From the NCBI RefSeq assembly GCF_037975245.1, contig NC_092572.1, positions 3,075,501-3,139,500 on the forward strand: DNA of 64,000 bases, in the 5' to 3' direction. The notes under the pieces are model-generated. The model made no database searches, had not been told where the DNA came from, and saw nothing but the letters and a program-made list of their open reading frames with translations. This document shows, piece by piece, positions 49,286 to 61,352 of this stretch (positions are counted from its first letter, which is position 1; every line of letters starts with the position of its first letter). The translations under genes were made by a program, and so were the position numbers. The stretch is from Apostichopus japonicus (lineage: Eukaryota > Echinodermata > Holothuroidea > Aspidochirotida > Stichopodidae).

Positions 49286-51191
49286 GTTAGTACTTTTTTC
49301 TCATGCTTTCATTGTAGAAACTTGTATGCTATTGATAAAATTCTTTATAAAGATGGAATGTTTATAGACTTGTAGTACAATAGACGGACTATGAGAACAA
49401 TATACTTACCGAAATCCCAGATCTGGCTTTATAACTGGTTTAATCTGGCCCTATTAAGCCTTATCTGGCCATACAAAGCCAGAAATAACTGGATATGTAA
49501 TCAATCCAGATATGCAGATCAAGTTTTATCTGGACATACAAGTCCAGGTATTGATAATACATGTAAGACTATGCTCTTACATAGTGTATTTTCACATAGG
49601 TTTACATTGCCCTATATTAAGGTTCTGCACATGCATATATGTTAATGAAAAAGCAATGCACTGTGCACACTAAGTCAAAGAGGTGGCGGGGGGGGAGGTA
49701 ACTCTGACGGGGCTACTTTTTTATCTGGGTTTTAGCTGGAAAAAGGATGACTTAGAGAGTAAGTGGAAAGGCCTGCTGGTGGACAAAGGAGATATGTGTA
49801 TTGTTACTTTGGGAGCCAGATAAGACTGGGAGTGTATATATGGTAGGAGTAGAGAGAAGAAGGGAGTTTAATAGAAAGTATTGGTATATTAAGTAATGGT
49901 GACAGAGATTCATAAAAATAACCTATTGTTGTCAGGACATTGGCAAAGCTTTTGCTGAACAGTTAGAAGTAGGGATGAAAGTTTGGAACGGATGGAAACA
50001 AGTAATATATTTTTGGACTGAACTTAGATACTGAATGGTACATATATCACCCTTCTGGAACTTATTTATTAAAGCAAAGATATTGCAACTAGAGGAATAG
50101 CACAAAGCAATGGTATCAACATCTACAGGACCACAGAAGAATAAATAACTTAAGGTTCCTTCAAGTATTTGTTTAAGCTTACCAGTACTGCAGGATGCCA
50201 ATTTATTTGAGTAAGTATTAAGATGATTTACCTGTGCCCAAAATTTGGAATGTACATGTATTATATATCAGTTTGCACATTACACAATTTTACTATATTC
50301 CAATGCAGTTCTTTGTTTATATTTAGCATGTGTCTTGCTCTCTGTATGGGTTTCCATACCAGAACAGAGATAACTGTTCAAGCTAGAAAGTTACTCTCAA
50401 TGCTAGTCTTTGTAGATTTGGCTCCTTATTTCCTATTTGATCGACATAACCCACTTACATGAAGTTATTCCAGATATATAGATAAAGTTTAATCTGGCCA
50501 AATAAAGCCAGATATAACTGGATATGTAGTCAATCCGGATATGCAGATACATTTTTATCTGGCCCAGATATGGAAGCCATAAAATGTAACCAGAATAATT
50601 TTTATATAGGCCATATAAAACTTCATTTCATATCAAGTTACATCTGCCCAATTTTTTTATCTGGCCAGAAATAAATTCCAGATCTGGAGCAGATCTGGCT
50701 TAGATTGATATTCCAGATCTTGCCCAGATCTGGATTTTTATATCTTGCCCAGATCTGGGATTTTGGTAAAATATCCCTTGAAGTATAACAACATTAATTC
50801 TTCTTACTGGATATTAGACTACTTTGATCTTGTTGGAATATTGTCAAAGTGAGCACATGAGGCCAAGGTCATTTCAGTTCCAAACAGAAGTAATGAAAGG
50901 TTACTTCTCCAAAGGAATAGGGTGAACATTTCTGACAATCTGTACAAGTTAGCAAGATGGAAAGTTATGACAAACAACAGTATCTAACATTACATTTTAG
51001 TAGCATGAGTGTGAGTGCAAGGCTTAAAGTCGAATTAGGAGTTTGGAGGTAATATTTGATTTGTATTTATACTTAATTTCGAAAAATGGCAAGTATGAGT
51101 ATATCAGGTAACTATGCAATACATAGATATATATTTAAACATGTATTTATAGAATGACAATACTTTCTGTCTTGCTTTGTGGTTGCTTTAG
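49286..51191 (+). other. intron 4
   Basis: A 1906-bp intron. Without the MITE it would be about 540 bp, close to intron 3. The part after the MITE (50770-51191) aligns with 48590-49039. Confidence 0.8.
49406..50769. mobile_element. 1.36-kb MITE with AAATCCCAGATCTGG ends
   Basis: The ends TTACCGAAATCCCAGATCTG and (minus strand) TTACCAAAATCCCAGATCTG are inverted. They are flanked by AATATAC (49399-49405) and AATATCC (50770-50776), a 7-bp near-duplication. Subterminal blocks such as AAGCCAGATATAACTGGATA occur as direct copies near 49477 and 50506. The matching empty site in intron 3 confirms the insertion. There is no transposase and no family assigned. Confidence 0.88.
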
Positions 51192-51437
51192 GGCAAATGT
51201 CTTCTCCCCCATCAATTGAAACACCTCACAGAGAGTCAATAAGTTCCTATAACATGGGTATAAAGGGTGTGCTACATGGCTACAACGATCCAGTCTGTGA
51301 AGATGATGTGGATGGGAACCTCCCAGTAGTCTGCTATCCACCGTCTGGTATAATTGTAGACAGAGAATATGAGACTATTCAGTGTAATTGTACTGACTCA
51401 GATGGGCTGATGGACAGCGTGACATTTCCTGTAACAA
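51192..51437 (+). CDS. Ig receptor exon 5: four-Cys module, copy 3
   Basis: The 246-nt, phase 1 to 1 exon lies between TTTGTGGTTGCTTTAG and the donor GTTAGT. It starts QMSSPPSIETPHRESISSYN. The 54-nt core from the first to just after the second Cys is identical in bases to exon 4. The sequon NCT is present. It ends with VTFPVT and joins the transmembrane exon. Confidence 0.85.
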
Positions 51438-52061
51438 GTTAGTAATTTTTAAACAGTTTTTATAATTAAGAGAAACTGGTTTGTTGAATACTCTGGACTA
51501 TTTGATGAGAAGTCCTCTTTGCTTTCAATTCCCACTCCTACTTTCTCCCAAGGTGTTCCCTCTCAAGTAGCATGCATCATCCACCTATTAAAATTCTGAT
51601 TAAGTTTATTACACTTGCAGAGGTTGGTTTCTTTTAATATTATCTGCTACAAAATGTTTTACTGTAAGCCTGTCTGTGTTAGTGATCTTTATATCTAACT
51701 TCACTACCGTAGACCTGACTGAATCATGACATGATTACATCATTCCATTAATGTAGATCCCACATGGCTACTGTGTGAGGTAAACCTGCTATAGCTGTTC
51801 TTACTGTGGAATATTAGGTTTCTTAACGAATGAAGTATTACAGTACATGATATTGCTCACTCATATTGTGCACAGTTTGTGCGGGAGAAACCAGCTACGT
51901 TGAAGAAGAATACAGTTTTTTGTCACCTCAAATGTTTACTTCATAAAAATATTGAAAGGTAAGCTTAGCTCCCTTCTTACTGGCTTGATATCTGAAATCG
52001 ATAGCTAAAGTATTTATTTCCTTTTGCCACAAAGTGAGATACCTTTTTTTCATATTCACAG
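51438..52061 (+). other. intron 5
   Basis: 624 bp. Only the first part resembles the other unit introns. Nothing else recognised. Confidence 0.6.
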
Positions 52062-52211
52062 GCATAACTCATTGGGTGCATCCTGGTTGGTGGATGGCTT
52101 CCATTAGTCTTTTGGTTGTTAATTTAGTATCAATTATTGTTGTATTGATATGGATTTGCCTTAACCCGTGCAAGAATCTCAAAAAGTCAGAAACAAACTG
52201 TGGACATGAAG
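52062..52211 (+). CDS. Ig receptor exon 6: transmembrane segment
   Basis: The 150-nt exon lies after TTTTTTTCATATTCACAG. It encodes ITHWVHPGWW, then the hydrophobic helix MASISLLVVNLVSIIVVLIW, then ICLNPCKNLKKSETN. The Cys pair next to the membrane could be lipid-modified. The exon end GAAG is followed by GCAAGT, the consensus of GC-AG introns, and splicing there joins in phase 1 to exon 7. If it is not spliced, translation continues for G and K and stops at TGA (52218-52220), giving a receptor with a tail of about 18 residues. Confidence 0.8.
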
Positions 52212-52331
52212 GCAAGTGATCAATTACTTGACACTAATTAATAATAGTTTGAGTACAAGCATCTGAAAAAAGTCAAAAACAAACTGTGGACATGTATGTA
52301 AGTGATCAATTGACAATAATTATTGTTTGAG
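52181..52331 (+). repeat. tandem duplication across the exon-6 donor
   Basis: Two copies, from 52181 and from 52266, share GTCARAAACAAACTGTGGAC followed by the donor block and GTGATCAATT. The first copy has GCAAGTGATC at the donor; the second has GTAAGTGATC (52298). Confidence 0.85.
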
Positions 52332-55300
52332 TAGGTTTTAACGTTTAAATGTAAGTTACTGTATGCTTGCAACATGCTCTCAAACTCTAACAAATTTCTA
52401 AACACTAAATCTCAAGAATTGAATGTTGGATGTATCTCATATTTAACGTTTGGATGCTCTGTGCCACATTGATGAACCTTAATGATGTTGAATGAGGTCA
52501 AAAGTCATTCTTGGTCTGTATAGGTCAGTCTGCCAACCTTGTTAACATTATATCTGAAGAAGAAACCTAAAAATATATCTCATTTGTAATATGTGGATTC
52601 CCCATGTCATGTAGATGAACTCTTTTGCTATTAACGAAAGTCAAAAGTCATTCTCAGGCAATTCCAACTGTTTTATCAAAACTAGCTGCTGATGTTCAAA
52701 ACACGATATCAGTTCGTCAAATAAAGAAAGACAGTGCTATTAACCTGAAATAATATTCCACCACATCTCACCACACTCACATCAAGGGATTAATGTGCCA
52801 TAGGAATTCTAAGAAATTACAATTTATTTTTACAATCCATAGCATCCTAATTAGCCAGTTGTTAATGTCAACAATTACTGAAGATAATGGAAAGTAGGCA
52901 AGGAAGGGAAAGTTGTGCTTTGAAACTCTCTAGGCTAAATTATTATTGATGTTTGTTTTCCAAGGCAAAAACACTTTTCGCAGGATATTAAAAATCTGTT
53001 TCAAATTGAATTGGCTACTAACTACCAAAATGTTAACAAGGAGTATTCGATGGAGAATTATGTTGTTAATATGCTCCCCCTCTGGTAGGAATTGGTTGGG
53101 TGGGGGCTAGAAGAACTAATGTAAACAAGGGATACTTGATGGAGAATTCTGTTGTAAATATGCTCCCCCTCTGGTAGGAATTGGTTGGGTGGGGGCTAGA
53201 AGAACTAATGTAAACAAGGGATACTTGATGGAGAATTATGATGTAAATATGCTCACCCTCTGGAAGGAATTTTTTGGGTGGGGGCAAGACGAACTAATGT
53301 TAACAAAGGATACTTGATGGAGAATTATGTTGTTAATATGCTCCCCCTCTGGTAGGAATCGGTTGGGTGGGGCAAAAAGAACTAATGTAAACAAGGGATA
53401 CTTGATGGAGAAAAATGTTGTTAATATGCTCACCTTCTGGAAGGAATTGGTTGGATGGTGGCAAGAAGAACTAATGTAAACAAGGGATACTTGATGGAGA
53501 AAAATGTTGTAAATATGCTCACCCTCTGGAAGCAATTGGTTGGATGGGGCAAAAAGAACTAATGTAAACAAGGGATACTTGATGGAGAAAAATGTTGTTA
53601 ATATGCTCACCTTCTGGAAGGAATTGGTTGGATGGTTGGATGGGGGCAAGAAAAACTAATGTTAACAAGGTATACTTGATGGAGAATTCTGTTGTAAATA
53701 TGCTCCCCCTCTGGAAGGAATTGGTTGGGTGGGGGCTAGAAGAACTAATGTTAACAAGGGATACTTGATGGAGAATTATGTTGTAAATATGCTCCCCCTC
53801 TGGAAGGAATTGGTTGGGTGGGGCAAGAATGATGGAGAATTATGTTGTAAATATGCTCCCCCTCTGGAAGGAATTGGTTGGGCGGAGGGAGGAAGAACTA
53901 ATGTTAACAAGGGATACTTAATGGAGAATTATGTTATAAATATCCTCACCATCAGGAAGGAATTGGTTGGATGGGGGCAAGAAGAACTAATGTAAACAAG
54001 GGATACTTGATGGAGAATTATTTTGTAAATATGCTCCCCCTCTGGAAGCAATTGGTTGGATGGTGGCAAGAAGAACTAATGTAAACAAGGGATACTTGAT
54101 GGAGAATTATGTTGTAAATATGCTCCCCCTCTGGAAGCAATTGGTTGGATGGGGGCAAGAAGAACTAATGTAAACAAGGGATACTTGATGGAGAATTATG
54201 TTGTAAATATGCTCAACCTCTGGAAGGAATTGGTTGGGTGGGGGCAAGAAGAACTAATGTAAACAAGGAATACTTGATGGAGAATTATGTTGTAAATATG
54301 CTCACCCTCTGGAAGGAATTGGTTGGGTGGGGGCAAGAAGAACTAATGTAAACAAGGGATACTTGATGGAGAATTATGTTGTAAATATGCTCAACCTCTG
54401 GAAGGAATTGGTTGGGTGGGGGCAAGAAGAACTAATGTAAACAAGGGATACTTGATGGAGAATTATGTTGTAAATATGCTCAACCTCTGGAAGGAATTGG
54501 TTGGGTGGGGGCAAGAAGAACTAATGTTAACAAGGGATACTTGATGGAGAATTATGTTGTAAATATGCTCAACCTCTGGAAGGAATTGGTTGGGTGGGGG
54601 CAAGAAGAACTAATGTAAACAAGGGATACTTGATGGAGAATTATGTTGTAAATATGCTCAACCTCTGGAAGGAATTGGTTGGGTGGGGGCAAGAAGAACT
54701 AATGTAAACAAGGGATACTTGATGGAGAATTATGTTGTAAATATGCGCCATCTCTGGAAGGAATTGGTTGGGTGGGGGCAAGAAGAACTAATGTAAACAA
54801 GGGATACTTGAAGGAGAATTATGTTGTAAATATGTTGTCCCTCTTGGAGGAATTGGTTTGGTTCGGGCAAGAAGAACTTGACATTGTTGCAAATAGAAAT
54901 CCTGTCTGTCAATATTGTGACACTATGTTATCTACTGTACACTTATATCACACTCAACCATAATCCTTTTCATTCCACTGTTTATTCTAATTAGGCATAC
55001 TACTAATTCTCATATCAATTATTAAGATAGTAACCTCATTTGACTAACAAGTTATTGCATCTTCCATATATCTATTAAGCAACATTTCACCCGCTTGATA
55101 AAGAATCCTAATTATGATCTTTAGGAAAAGAGGATTGAATGTGTATAGAAGTGGTAAAGTAATCAAAGAATGGAGCCAAAGTAGAAAGAGAAGTGAGATG
55201 AAAAAGAGAGGAGATGATCAGATTAAAGGTCTGGTGATTAGTCTGCAGGATGGATATCTGTGTGCTCTCCTTTCTTTGGCAAGCAATCAAAAACCAAAAT

Positions 55301-57170
55301 ACCAAAATCAACTTTGGCTGTCCAACTGAAGACCAGTTAGTAACATCAAATTCAGAATTCATTGTAACCAAATATCCCTTATTAGGTCAAATCATAAATA
55401 TATCCTAGGTATCACCCACCATCATGTTGGAGGTACCGTATACTTACTAGTTTTTCTCTGTGTTTTTGCTAGATTTTTAAAATTATCCTTCAACCAAACT
55501 TTCTGTATGGACATCGAAAGTGTAAGGCCTGGTTGGCCGATGGACAACCAGAAAAATACCCTTAAACTTTGCCCTGTACCTGCAGTACATTGCTATTACC
55601 AATGAAATCCAAGTCCATATTATGTTACAAGCTATAGTATAGTTCAAACTACAATAGCAATAAGTTGGTTATCCTATCCAGTACTCAGTACATAATCTGG
55701 TGCTTCATGAATAGCAGTAAGATAACAAGACTGCACTACTGTAGCACATGAATTCAAGTAATATCTTAGTTTTATCTTAGAATTGTTGGCTAAATTAGAG
55801 ACCACTTGTGTAAGGAAGTCAGTATAGATGGTTTGTGCTTATTTGAAGTAAAATTATTAAAACGGGTTTTACCAGTTAAAGTGAAGGTAACACTAGAGCT
55901 GGCACTTGTCTATTACAGAGAAGTCTGACCAGTGCTGAAAAATCTGTTTTTGGCTAACAAAAAATGTGTCAACTTGTGTGTGTTAATAATGGGATGCACT
56001 ACGGAACCTACAGTAGAAGTGAAAGTTATGCTACACTGTTACTGTGAGTTTTATTGTGACTGTAAGTCACTGTTAACTTTGGTTTGGTTGTAGTTGAGTC
56101 AATTTTCAGTTCCAGCAGTTCTATCAAACATAATTGCTGTTGTCCATAACAAGTTTTTGCCTTGGGTAATAACATTCAAACACTTACCAACTTTTATTGG
56201 CTGAATAATCCAGTCACTTGTGTTTTCGAAACGAGAAACATGTACCTTCATTAGTTGCCATGATCTTGACCAAACCATGCACCCAATGTTGTTTCTACAC
56301 ATTCACATGTCTGATTGTGTCTGTGTCCTAATACCATGGAGTAAATGTTTCTTTGACCAAGCCACATATACACACATGCTAAACCTTGCACCTACAGTAA
56401 GGATGCATATTATTCTAATTTCATTGGCTGGAGGCAAAGTAATCATGCTTTTAACTTGATTGGCTACTTGTATAAGTAGTAAGGAGGTTGGTGTAGAGTT
56501 ACCTAATGGGTCAATCAATGCCAAATCAACAGAAAGAAATATTGAAATTTACCCACAGGCCCAAATTGGACCCCAATTAGGGCCAGAAGTGAGATTTCTT
56601 AAGTTGGAGGGAGCTGTTCATAAAAGGTATGACCCACTTGACTTTGCTTCCACTTTTCCTGTACAACTACCCACTGGACAAGGATCCTTTGCAAATTAAA
56701 TCTCAAACATGCCTTTGTTTTTGAATATGGAGCACACTCAAAATAGGGCCAGAAAAGGCCCCTATCTCATTTTCTGCCATTTTAATTACTTGTTACAAAA
56801 AATTGGGAACGTAAATTTTCCTCGAAGTTAGTTAACTTAGAAGACAGGTCACATGTCTTCCACAATATCTGCAATATCAGACATGAAAAGTTTGACATTT
56901 ATGCAAAAGATGCCTCCAAACTTGACACACATTTAGGGCTCTTAAAATGCAATCTGGATTTGGTTGCTAGACGTAGCCGTATCCTAGCAACCAAAAGTTT
57001 TCAACATTTTTTTGCCCAATTTCATCCTTTGAGACATGTGGCAAGACACCATATCAATTTCAGGTGATTCTGAGAGGGTCAATGTAGAATCGAGCCAAAA
57101 ATCTGTTGATTTGACTTGGATTGACCTCGGAACTTTTAGCCCTGTAATCATGTTTTCTTTAAACACACAG
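52212..57170 (+). other. intron 6
   Basis: 4.96-kb intron. It contains repeat units with GAGGTCAAAAGTCATTC and CTTGTTAACATTATATCT-like words (52420-52720), an AATAAAG at about 52720 that could serve a short isoform, and the 89-bp minisatellite. Frames at 55114-55329 and 56460-56699 lack splice support. Confidence 0.65.
53036..54870. repeat. 89-bp minisatellite, about 20 copies
   Basis: The unit reads from AACTAATGTAAACAAGGGAT through TACTTGATGGAGAATTATG to TTGGTTGGGTGGGGGCAAG. Successive AACTAATGT words are 89 bp apart in the regular part (for example 54252 and 54341). Left-hand copies vary more and one is truncated near 53830; copies at 54190-54720 are nearly identical. The right end decays after 54830. 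The long minus-strand frame at 53236-53649 is made of repeat units. Confidence 0.95.
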
Positions 57171-57235
57171 CTGCACATCTGGAAGAAATGACACCAATTC
57201 AAAGTGGCACAAAAGACAAGCAGATTTCTGATCTG
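57171..57235 (+). CDS. Ig receptor exon 7: start of cytoplasmic tail
   Basis: The 65-nt exon lies between TTTAAACACACAG and the donor GTCAGT, phase 1 to 0. It encodes AHLEEMTPIQSGTKDKQISD plus L. It fits the phase of exon 6 only if the GC donor is used, and it fits exon 8, which starts in phase 0. Confidence 0.65.
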
Positions 57236-57927
57236 GTCAGTATTTAAGAAAAGCTTTGATCAGAGCTAGATAAATGCTCTCATTTCCCTCACTGTGGAAA
57301 ATAAAGTAAACTTTAAAACAACATGCACCAACTATTTTACCAAGGTAGACTTCAGATAAATCTTCTGCAGTCTGTCCAATGGGTTTTGGTTCAGTGATAA
57401 TGGTAACATAAGTAATATTTTAATATGCGTGTCTCTCATGAATGGAATCAGTATTTCCTTCTTAGGTATGCAGAATAGTGCTCCATGTTAAGCACTAGAA
57501 GTACTTTGTTTGTGGAGGTTGATGGGCATTGAGGTCAGTAAAGAATGTAAACAGACCTGCAAACATGGTATCTAAAGAAAGGCAACTTGAACAGGACTCA
57601 TAGTGGGTATGTGGATGAATCCCAGAGGATTTAATGCTTCTGGATAAAGATCATTTTAGATCTAAAGTGTAAAACCTTGTAAACCATTTTATCTATGTGT
57701 ACTAGAGGTTGCATAATAAGGACTAATTTCATAGGGATACAGCATTTCATGCCAATGGTTTGGTAATGGAATTATTTATTCCATGTGGTTTGTCATGCTA
57801 TGTTTAACACTGGATAGAAATAGCTTCTCGAACAATAATAAGAAAACTAAATTCCAATTATAGGCATTTTGAATTTTAGCACTCTATGAATTTAATATTT
57901 AAATTATCTTCTTTTCTCCATGCTTAG
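57236..57927 (+). other. intron 7
   Basis: 692 bp. It contains a partial unit of the GAGGTCAG repeat near 57530. Nothing else recognised. Confidence 0.5.
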
Positions 57928-57958
57928 GAGGATAAAATTGATCCACTGAAGGAAAGAT
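57928..57958 (+). CDS. Ig receptor exon 8: micro-exon of the tail
   Basis: The 31-nt exon (EDKIDPLKER plus one base) lies between TTTTCTCCATGCTTAG and the strong donor GTAAGT. Phase 0 to 1. It is supported by its good splice sites and by the phase agreement with both neighbours. Confidence 0.65.
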
Positions 57959-58693
57959 GTAAGTTTTTGTGTATTTTTTTTGTGTATAAATTTGAGATGA
58001 CAGGGTAGTTGACAGTGTCATCAATCTATCCTGAAATAACTAAATGACTATAAAATTTATTACACCATACGCTAACAACCGCACCTAGAAACATACATAA
58101 CATGTAACTTTAACATATGGTTCACCAAAAACATTGATACTTGGAAGATCTACTGTATATTAAGAACTGCTTTAGATGTGACTTACCTAATACTATAGGC
58201 GTTACAGACTGTGTCTAGTGTAAAGTAACAATACTTCTAAAGTAGACAGAAGTAACAAGTCCTACATATATACTTGAATAACCATTAAAATGTGAAGGTC
58301 CCTTACTGGACTGTGAATTTCTGTTTATAAGCAAGTAGATATTAAGAAAAGGGGTACAAGCATCCACAAATGTAATCAAGGTGAATTGTGCGTTAAAAGT
58401 AAACAGTTTTTCAACTTTTCTGTTAAGAAAGAGCATCATCTATAGTGTGAATAAAGAGAAGGCTAAGCTCAACACATGAATGTATTCTAAGCTGTTTGGT
58501 GATATTGTTTTTGATAAGTGTCTGCATTGTTTTGGTCAGTGATAATGGCTGAACTTGATTCTCTTTGATTACAGTAGACACTGAGTATGAATGTACTGTT
58601 AGGTATAACAAGTGGTAGATATTTCTAACTTCTCATTTAAGATGAAGAAGCAATATGCGACAGTTGGTGTACATCCATATTTCTTTTGAACAG

Positions 58694-58767
58694 TTTGTAA
58701 AGGATTGAAACAAAGTGAGGTTCAAGCAATGCTTCTGAAAGGACTACAGGAGCTACATGAGATGCTG
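58694..58767 (+). CDS. Ig receptor exon 9: tail
   Basis: The 74-nt exon lies after TTTCTTTTGAACAG and before GTAGGT, phase 1 to 0. It encodes F, then CKGLKQSEVQAMLLKGLQEL and HEML. The spacing of Leu and Met suggests an amphipathic helix. Confidence 0.7.
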
Positions 58768-60752
58768 GTAGGTATTAAAGCTTTAACCATTATATTCCAC
58801 AAACTTGAAGTTGCCTGGTGACATTTTGGGTAGAATTTTGCCTTCTTTCAGTACAAATAAATTGTCTTCGTGCTGTATGGTTTCCATCAATATTTGAAGC
58901 ATCAGTGCCCTACCTTATCTGCTTGCTTGATGTTGTTTAGAGAGCATCTTGCAATGACAAAATTCAGAAAATTGACGTTTTGACGAGATAACGGATCTCG
59001 CCAATGCATCAATTTTCTGAATTTTGTCATTTTGTCATCTTTGTCGTTTTCGAGATGGTAGTAAGTGTGCAACTCGTCAATTTGCAGAAAATTGTTGCAT
59101 TGACGAGATCCGTTATCTCGTCAAAACGTCAATTTTCTGAATTTTGTCGTTTTGTCGAGATGGTAGTAAGTGTGCAACTCGTCAATTTGCAGAAAATTGC
59201 TGCATTGACGAGATCCGTTATCTCGTCAAAACGTCAATTTCTGAATTTTGTCACGTTACCATCTCGACAACTCATCAATTTGCAGAAAATTGTTGTTTTG
59301 TCAAGTTGGTAACTCGTCAATGCAATGTCCCTTCTACGCTTCCGTAGTAGAAACATTGTTATTTGTATATTTGATGGTGTTTTAAGAGAGTAGCTATTAC
59401 TCGTAGTGTACTCGCAAAGACGTTTTTAAGTGTAGTAAGGGGATGTTGGAGAACTGGCTGAAATGAAGCAAGTCATTGGCCTAAGACGAAGTTGTGTTGC
59501 GCTTACCGGTACTCACACTCACTGCTTCCACTTTTCACGGGGCGTGAAGATGCCGTTGGGGTGACAATGTGGTCTATAGCCAGGGGACGGGCCGAGGGTC
59601 CCCCCAGCATTTACTAAAATTATTACACCTATATAGTATACGATAGCATCGGACAGATCGACAAGTATGCATTGAAAAATGGGCAGATGCACATTTCAGA
59701 GCTTTAGTAAATATTGGGGGGCTTATCATGCATTTGACCCCTCAACTTTTTCATTGGGGGGCTGAGCCCCCCAAGCCCCCACTGGTTCCGCCGCCACTGC
59801 CCCCTCCCCTTTGTAAAATTTTCGCATACGGAGGATGGACTAGATGCAAAATGCTGCCACATTTGATGCTAAATTCGATCTGAAGATATCTCCAGAAATT
59901 GCTATTTTTGAGGTAATGATTTTAACAAGGCGCAGAATTTTGCAGAGGATATGAACCACATGCTGTTGATATTATGCCTAACCCTATATCAATAGAACCT
60001 ACATTAGTTGAATTAATGTGTGCATGACCCCCGACTCCTTTCTTGTCCTTCTCAATTTCGCCCATTATCTGTTAAGATGTAACAGGTTCAAGCATCGTTA
60101 TTGGCTCCTATCAGGGATCTCACCATGCAATCCAAAGTTTGATCACACATCAAGTATGGCTCAGTATGCAGCATTGGCCATTTGTTCCTACAAGCATCTG
60201 ACCTCAAATGACCTCTGCACCCCCTACACAACGGTTATTATATGGGTCCGCAAATATAGGCAAGTATGGTGCCTGCGGACCCTCACATTCTCACATTTCG
60301 TCAGCTCCTAACCTGTCAACCTCAGACCAAGGCAAAATATTGCAGTACCCTCCCTTCTCACAGTCACGTAGCTCACGAAGCGGATGTGTATATCCTCTGG
60401 TATGGCGTGAGCACTGACACATTCAATGTAAATATCGACACCTGTTGTGATGGCGGGGGTTACGACTTCGATACCCGACATTCAAGGATAAACTTTATCA
60501 TTTTTTCGCAGCTCATTTGAAGAAAATACGAATTACTGTGCTTCTTTGTCCTTATGAAAAAACCAACTCAGATGATGGGAGTTGAATATAACAAAATATA
60601 GATATATTTTTTTACCCCTGCCTCCCCCCCCCCCCCCCCTTGGCGACGCCACCGCTCTACAGACACATTCTTGTGATGTTTTTCCATCAACTGATATGAA
60701 AAGTATTGTTTAACACACACTAGATGCAGTGTTATTATTCCTTCACCCTTAG
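58768..60752 (+). other. intron 9
   Basis: 1985 bp. It includes the palindromic array at 58950-59330 and a C run at 60624-60639 followed by TTGGCGACGCCACCGCTC, which resembles a transposon tip. The part 59560-59820 is G/C-run rich (CCCCCCAAGCCCCCACTGG). No exon was found. Confidence 0.6.
58950..59330. repeat. palindromic tandem array, about 120-bp unit
   Basis: Units contain GCATTGACGAGATCCGTTA, CTCGTCAAAACGTCAATTTTC and GTGCAACTCGTCAATTTGC in tandem. The left end folds back: ACAAAATTCAGAAAATTGA (58957) pairs perfectly with 59009-59027. The frames at 59004-59347 are repeat artefacts. Confidence 0.9.
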
Positions 60753-60795
60753 GTTACAGAAATAAAAAAGGAACTAAAAGAGCTCCACAAGAAAA
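60753..60795 (+). CDS. Ig receptor exon 10: tail
   Basis: The 43-nt exon lies between TTATTCCTTCACCCTTAG and GTAAGT, phase 0 to 1. It encodes VTEIKKELKELHKK, a strongly charged helix with Leu/Ile at heptad-like positions. Confidence 0.7.
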
Positions 60796-61263
60796 GTAAG
60801 TAGTTTTAATGAGTAACTTAGGGCATATTGACCCTTTGTTGTACTAGTGTAATCAGCTATGTTACTTGCTTCTGTATCTCATACATTGGTAATCTTACTG
60901 TATTATCAGACTATCATAAGCAATGTAGAATAGCTTTTGTACTATCATGAGTTGTTTATAGAATGTATGTTTACATCACTGCTTATTGAAAGTTTAACCT
61001 AATACTTCAAAGTTAACAATTACTATGCATAGCTGTTGTTGTCAGTTTTTCAAACCTAACCATTTCACTAAAACCTGCAATCTGGGTAATTTGGGGGCAG
61101 TCCTCTCCATAAGCATCCTCAATCATACCCCTCTGATTGTGTGTTTAGTAGTTTGAAAGTCATTCAGAATGTGTGTATTTTTGTTACTGGGATGACATTC
61201 CCATCTGCTCAATTCAACTTCTGAAGCTCTTGTTAGAGATTTTATTCTATATATGTTTTCTAG

Positions 61264-61352
61264 CTATGAAGCATGTAAAGGAAATGACAGTGGCAGTGTG
61301 GGAAAACAGAGGTCTTAACAAACTACTAGAGGAAAAGCAAGATCAGCCTCAG
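61264..61352 (+). CDS. Ig receptor exon 11: tail
   Basis: The 89-nt exon lies after TATATATGTTTTCTAG and before GTGGGT, phase 1 to 0. It encodes T, then MKHVKEMTVAVWENRGLNKL and LEEKQDQPQ. Confidence 0.7.

Noticed and set aside
53236..53649. 137-codon minus-strand frame with repeated residues
   Set aside because: It is the 89-bp minisatellite translated. The unit is not a multiple of three, so the repeated peptides do not reflect coding selection.
56460..56699. 79-codon frame in intron 6 considered as an extra exon
   Set aside because: No acceptor in the right place, no donor before its stop, and exons 6 and 7 already join in phase without it.
59560..60662. Transposon suggested by the G/C-run tips GCCGCCACTG and GCCACCGCTC
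   Set aside because: Both tips point the same way and no matching left end or target duplication was found.
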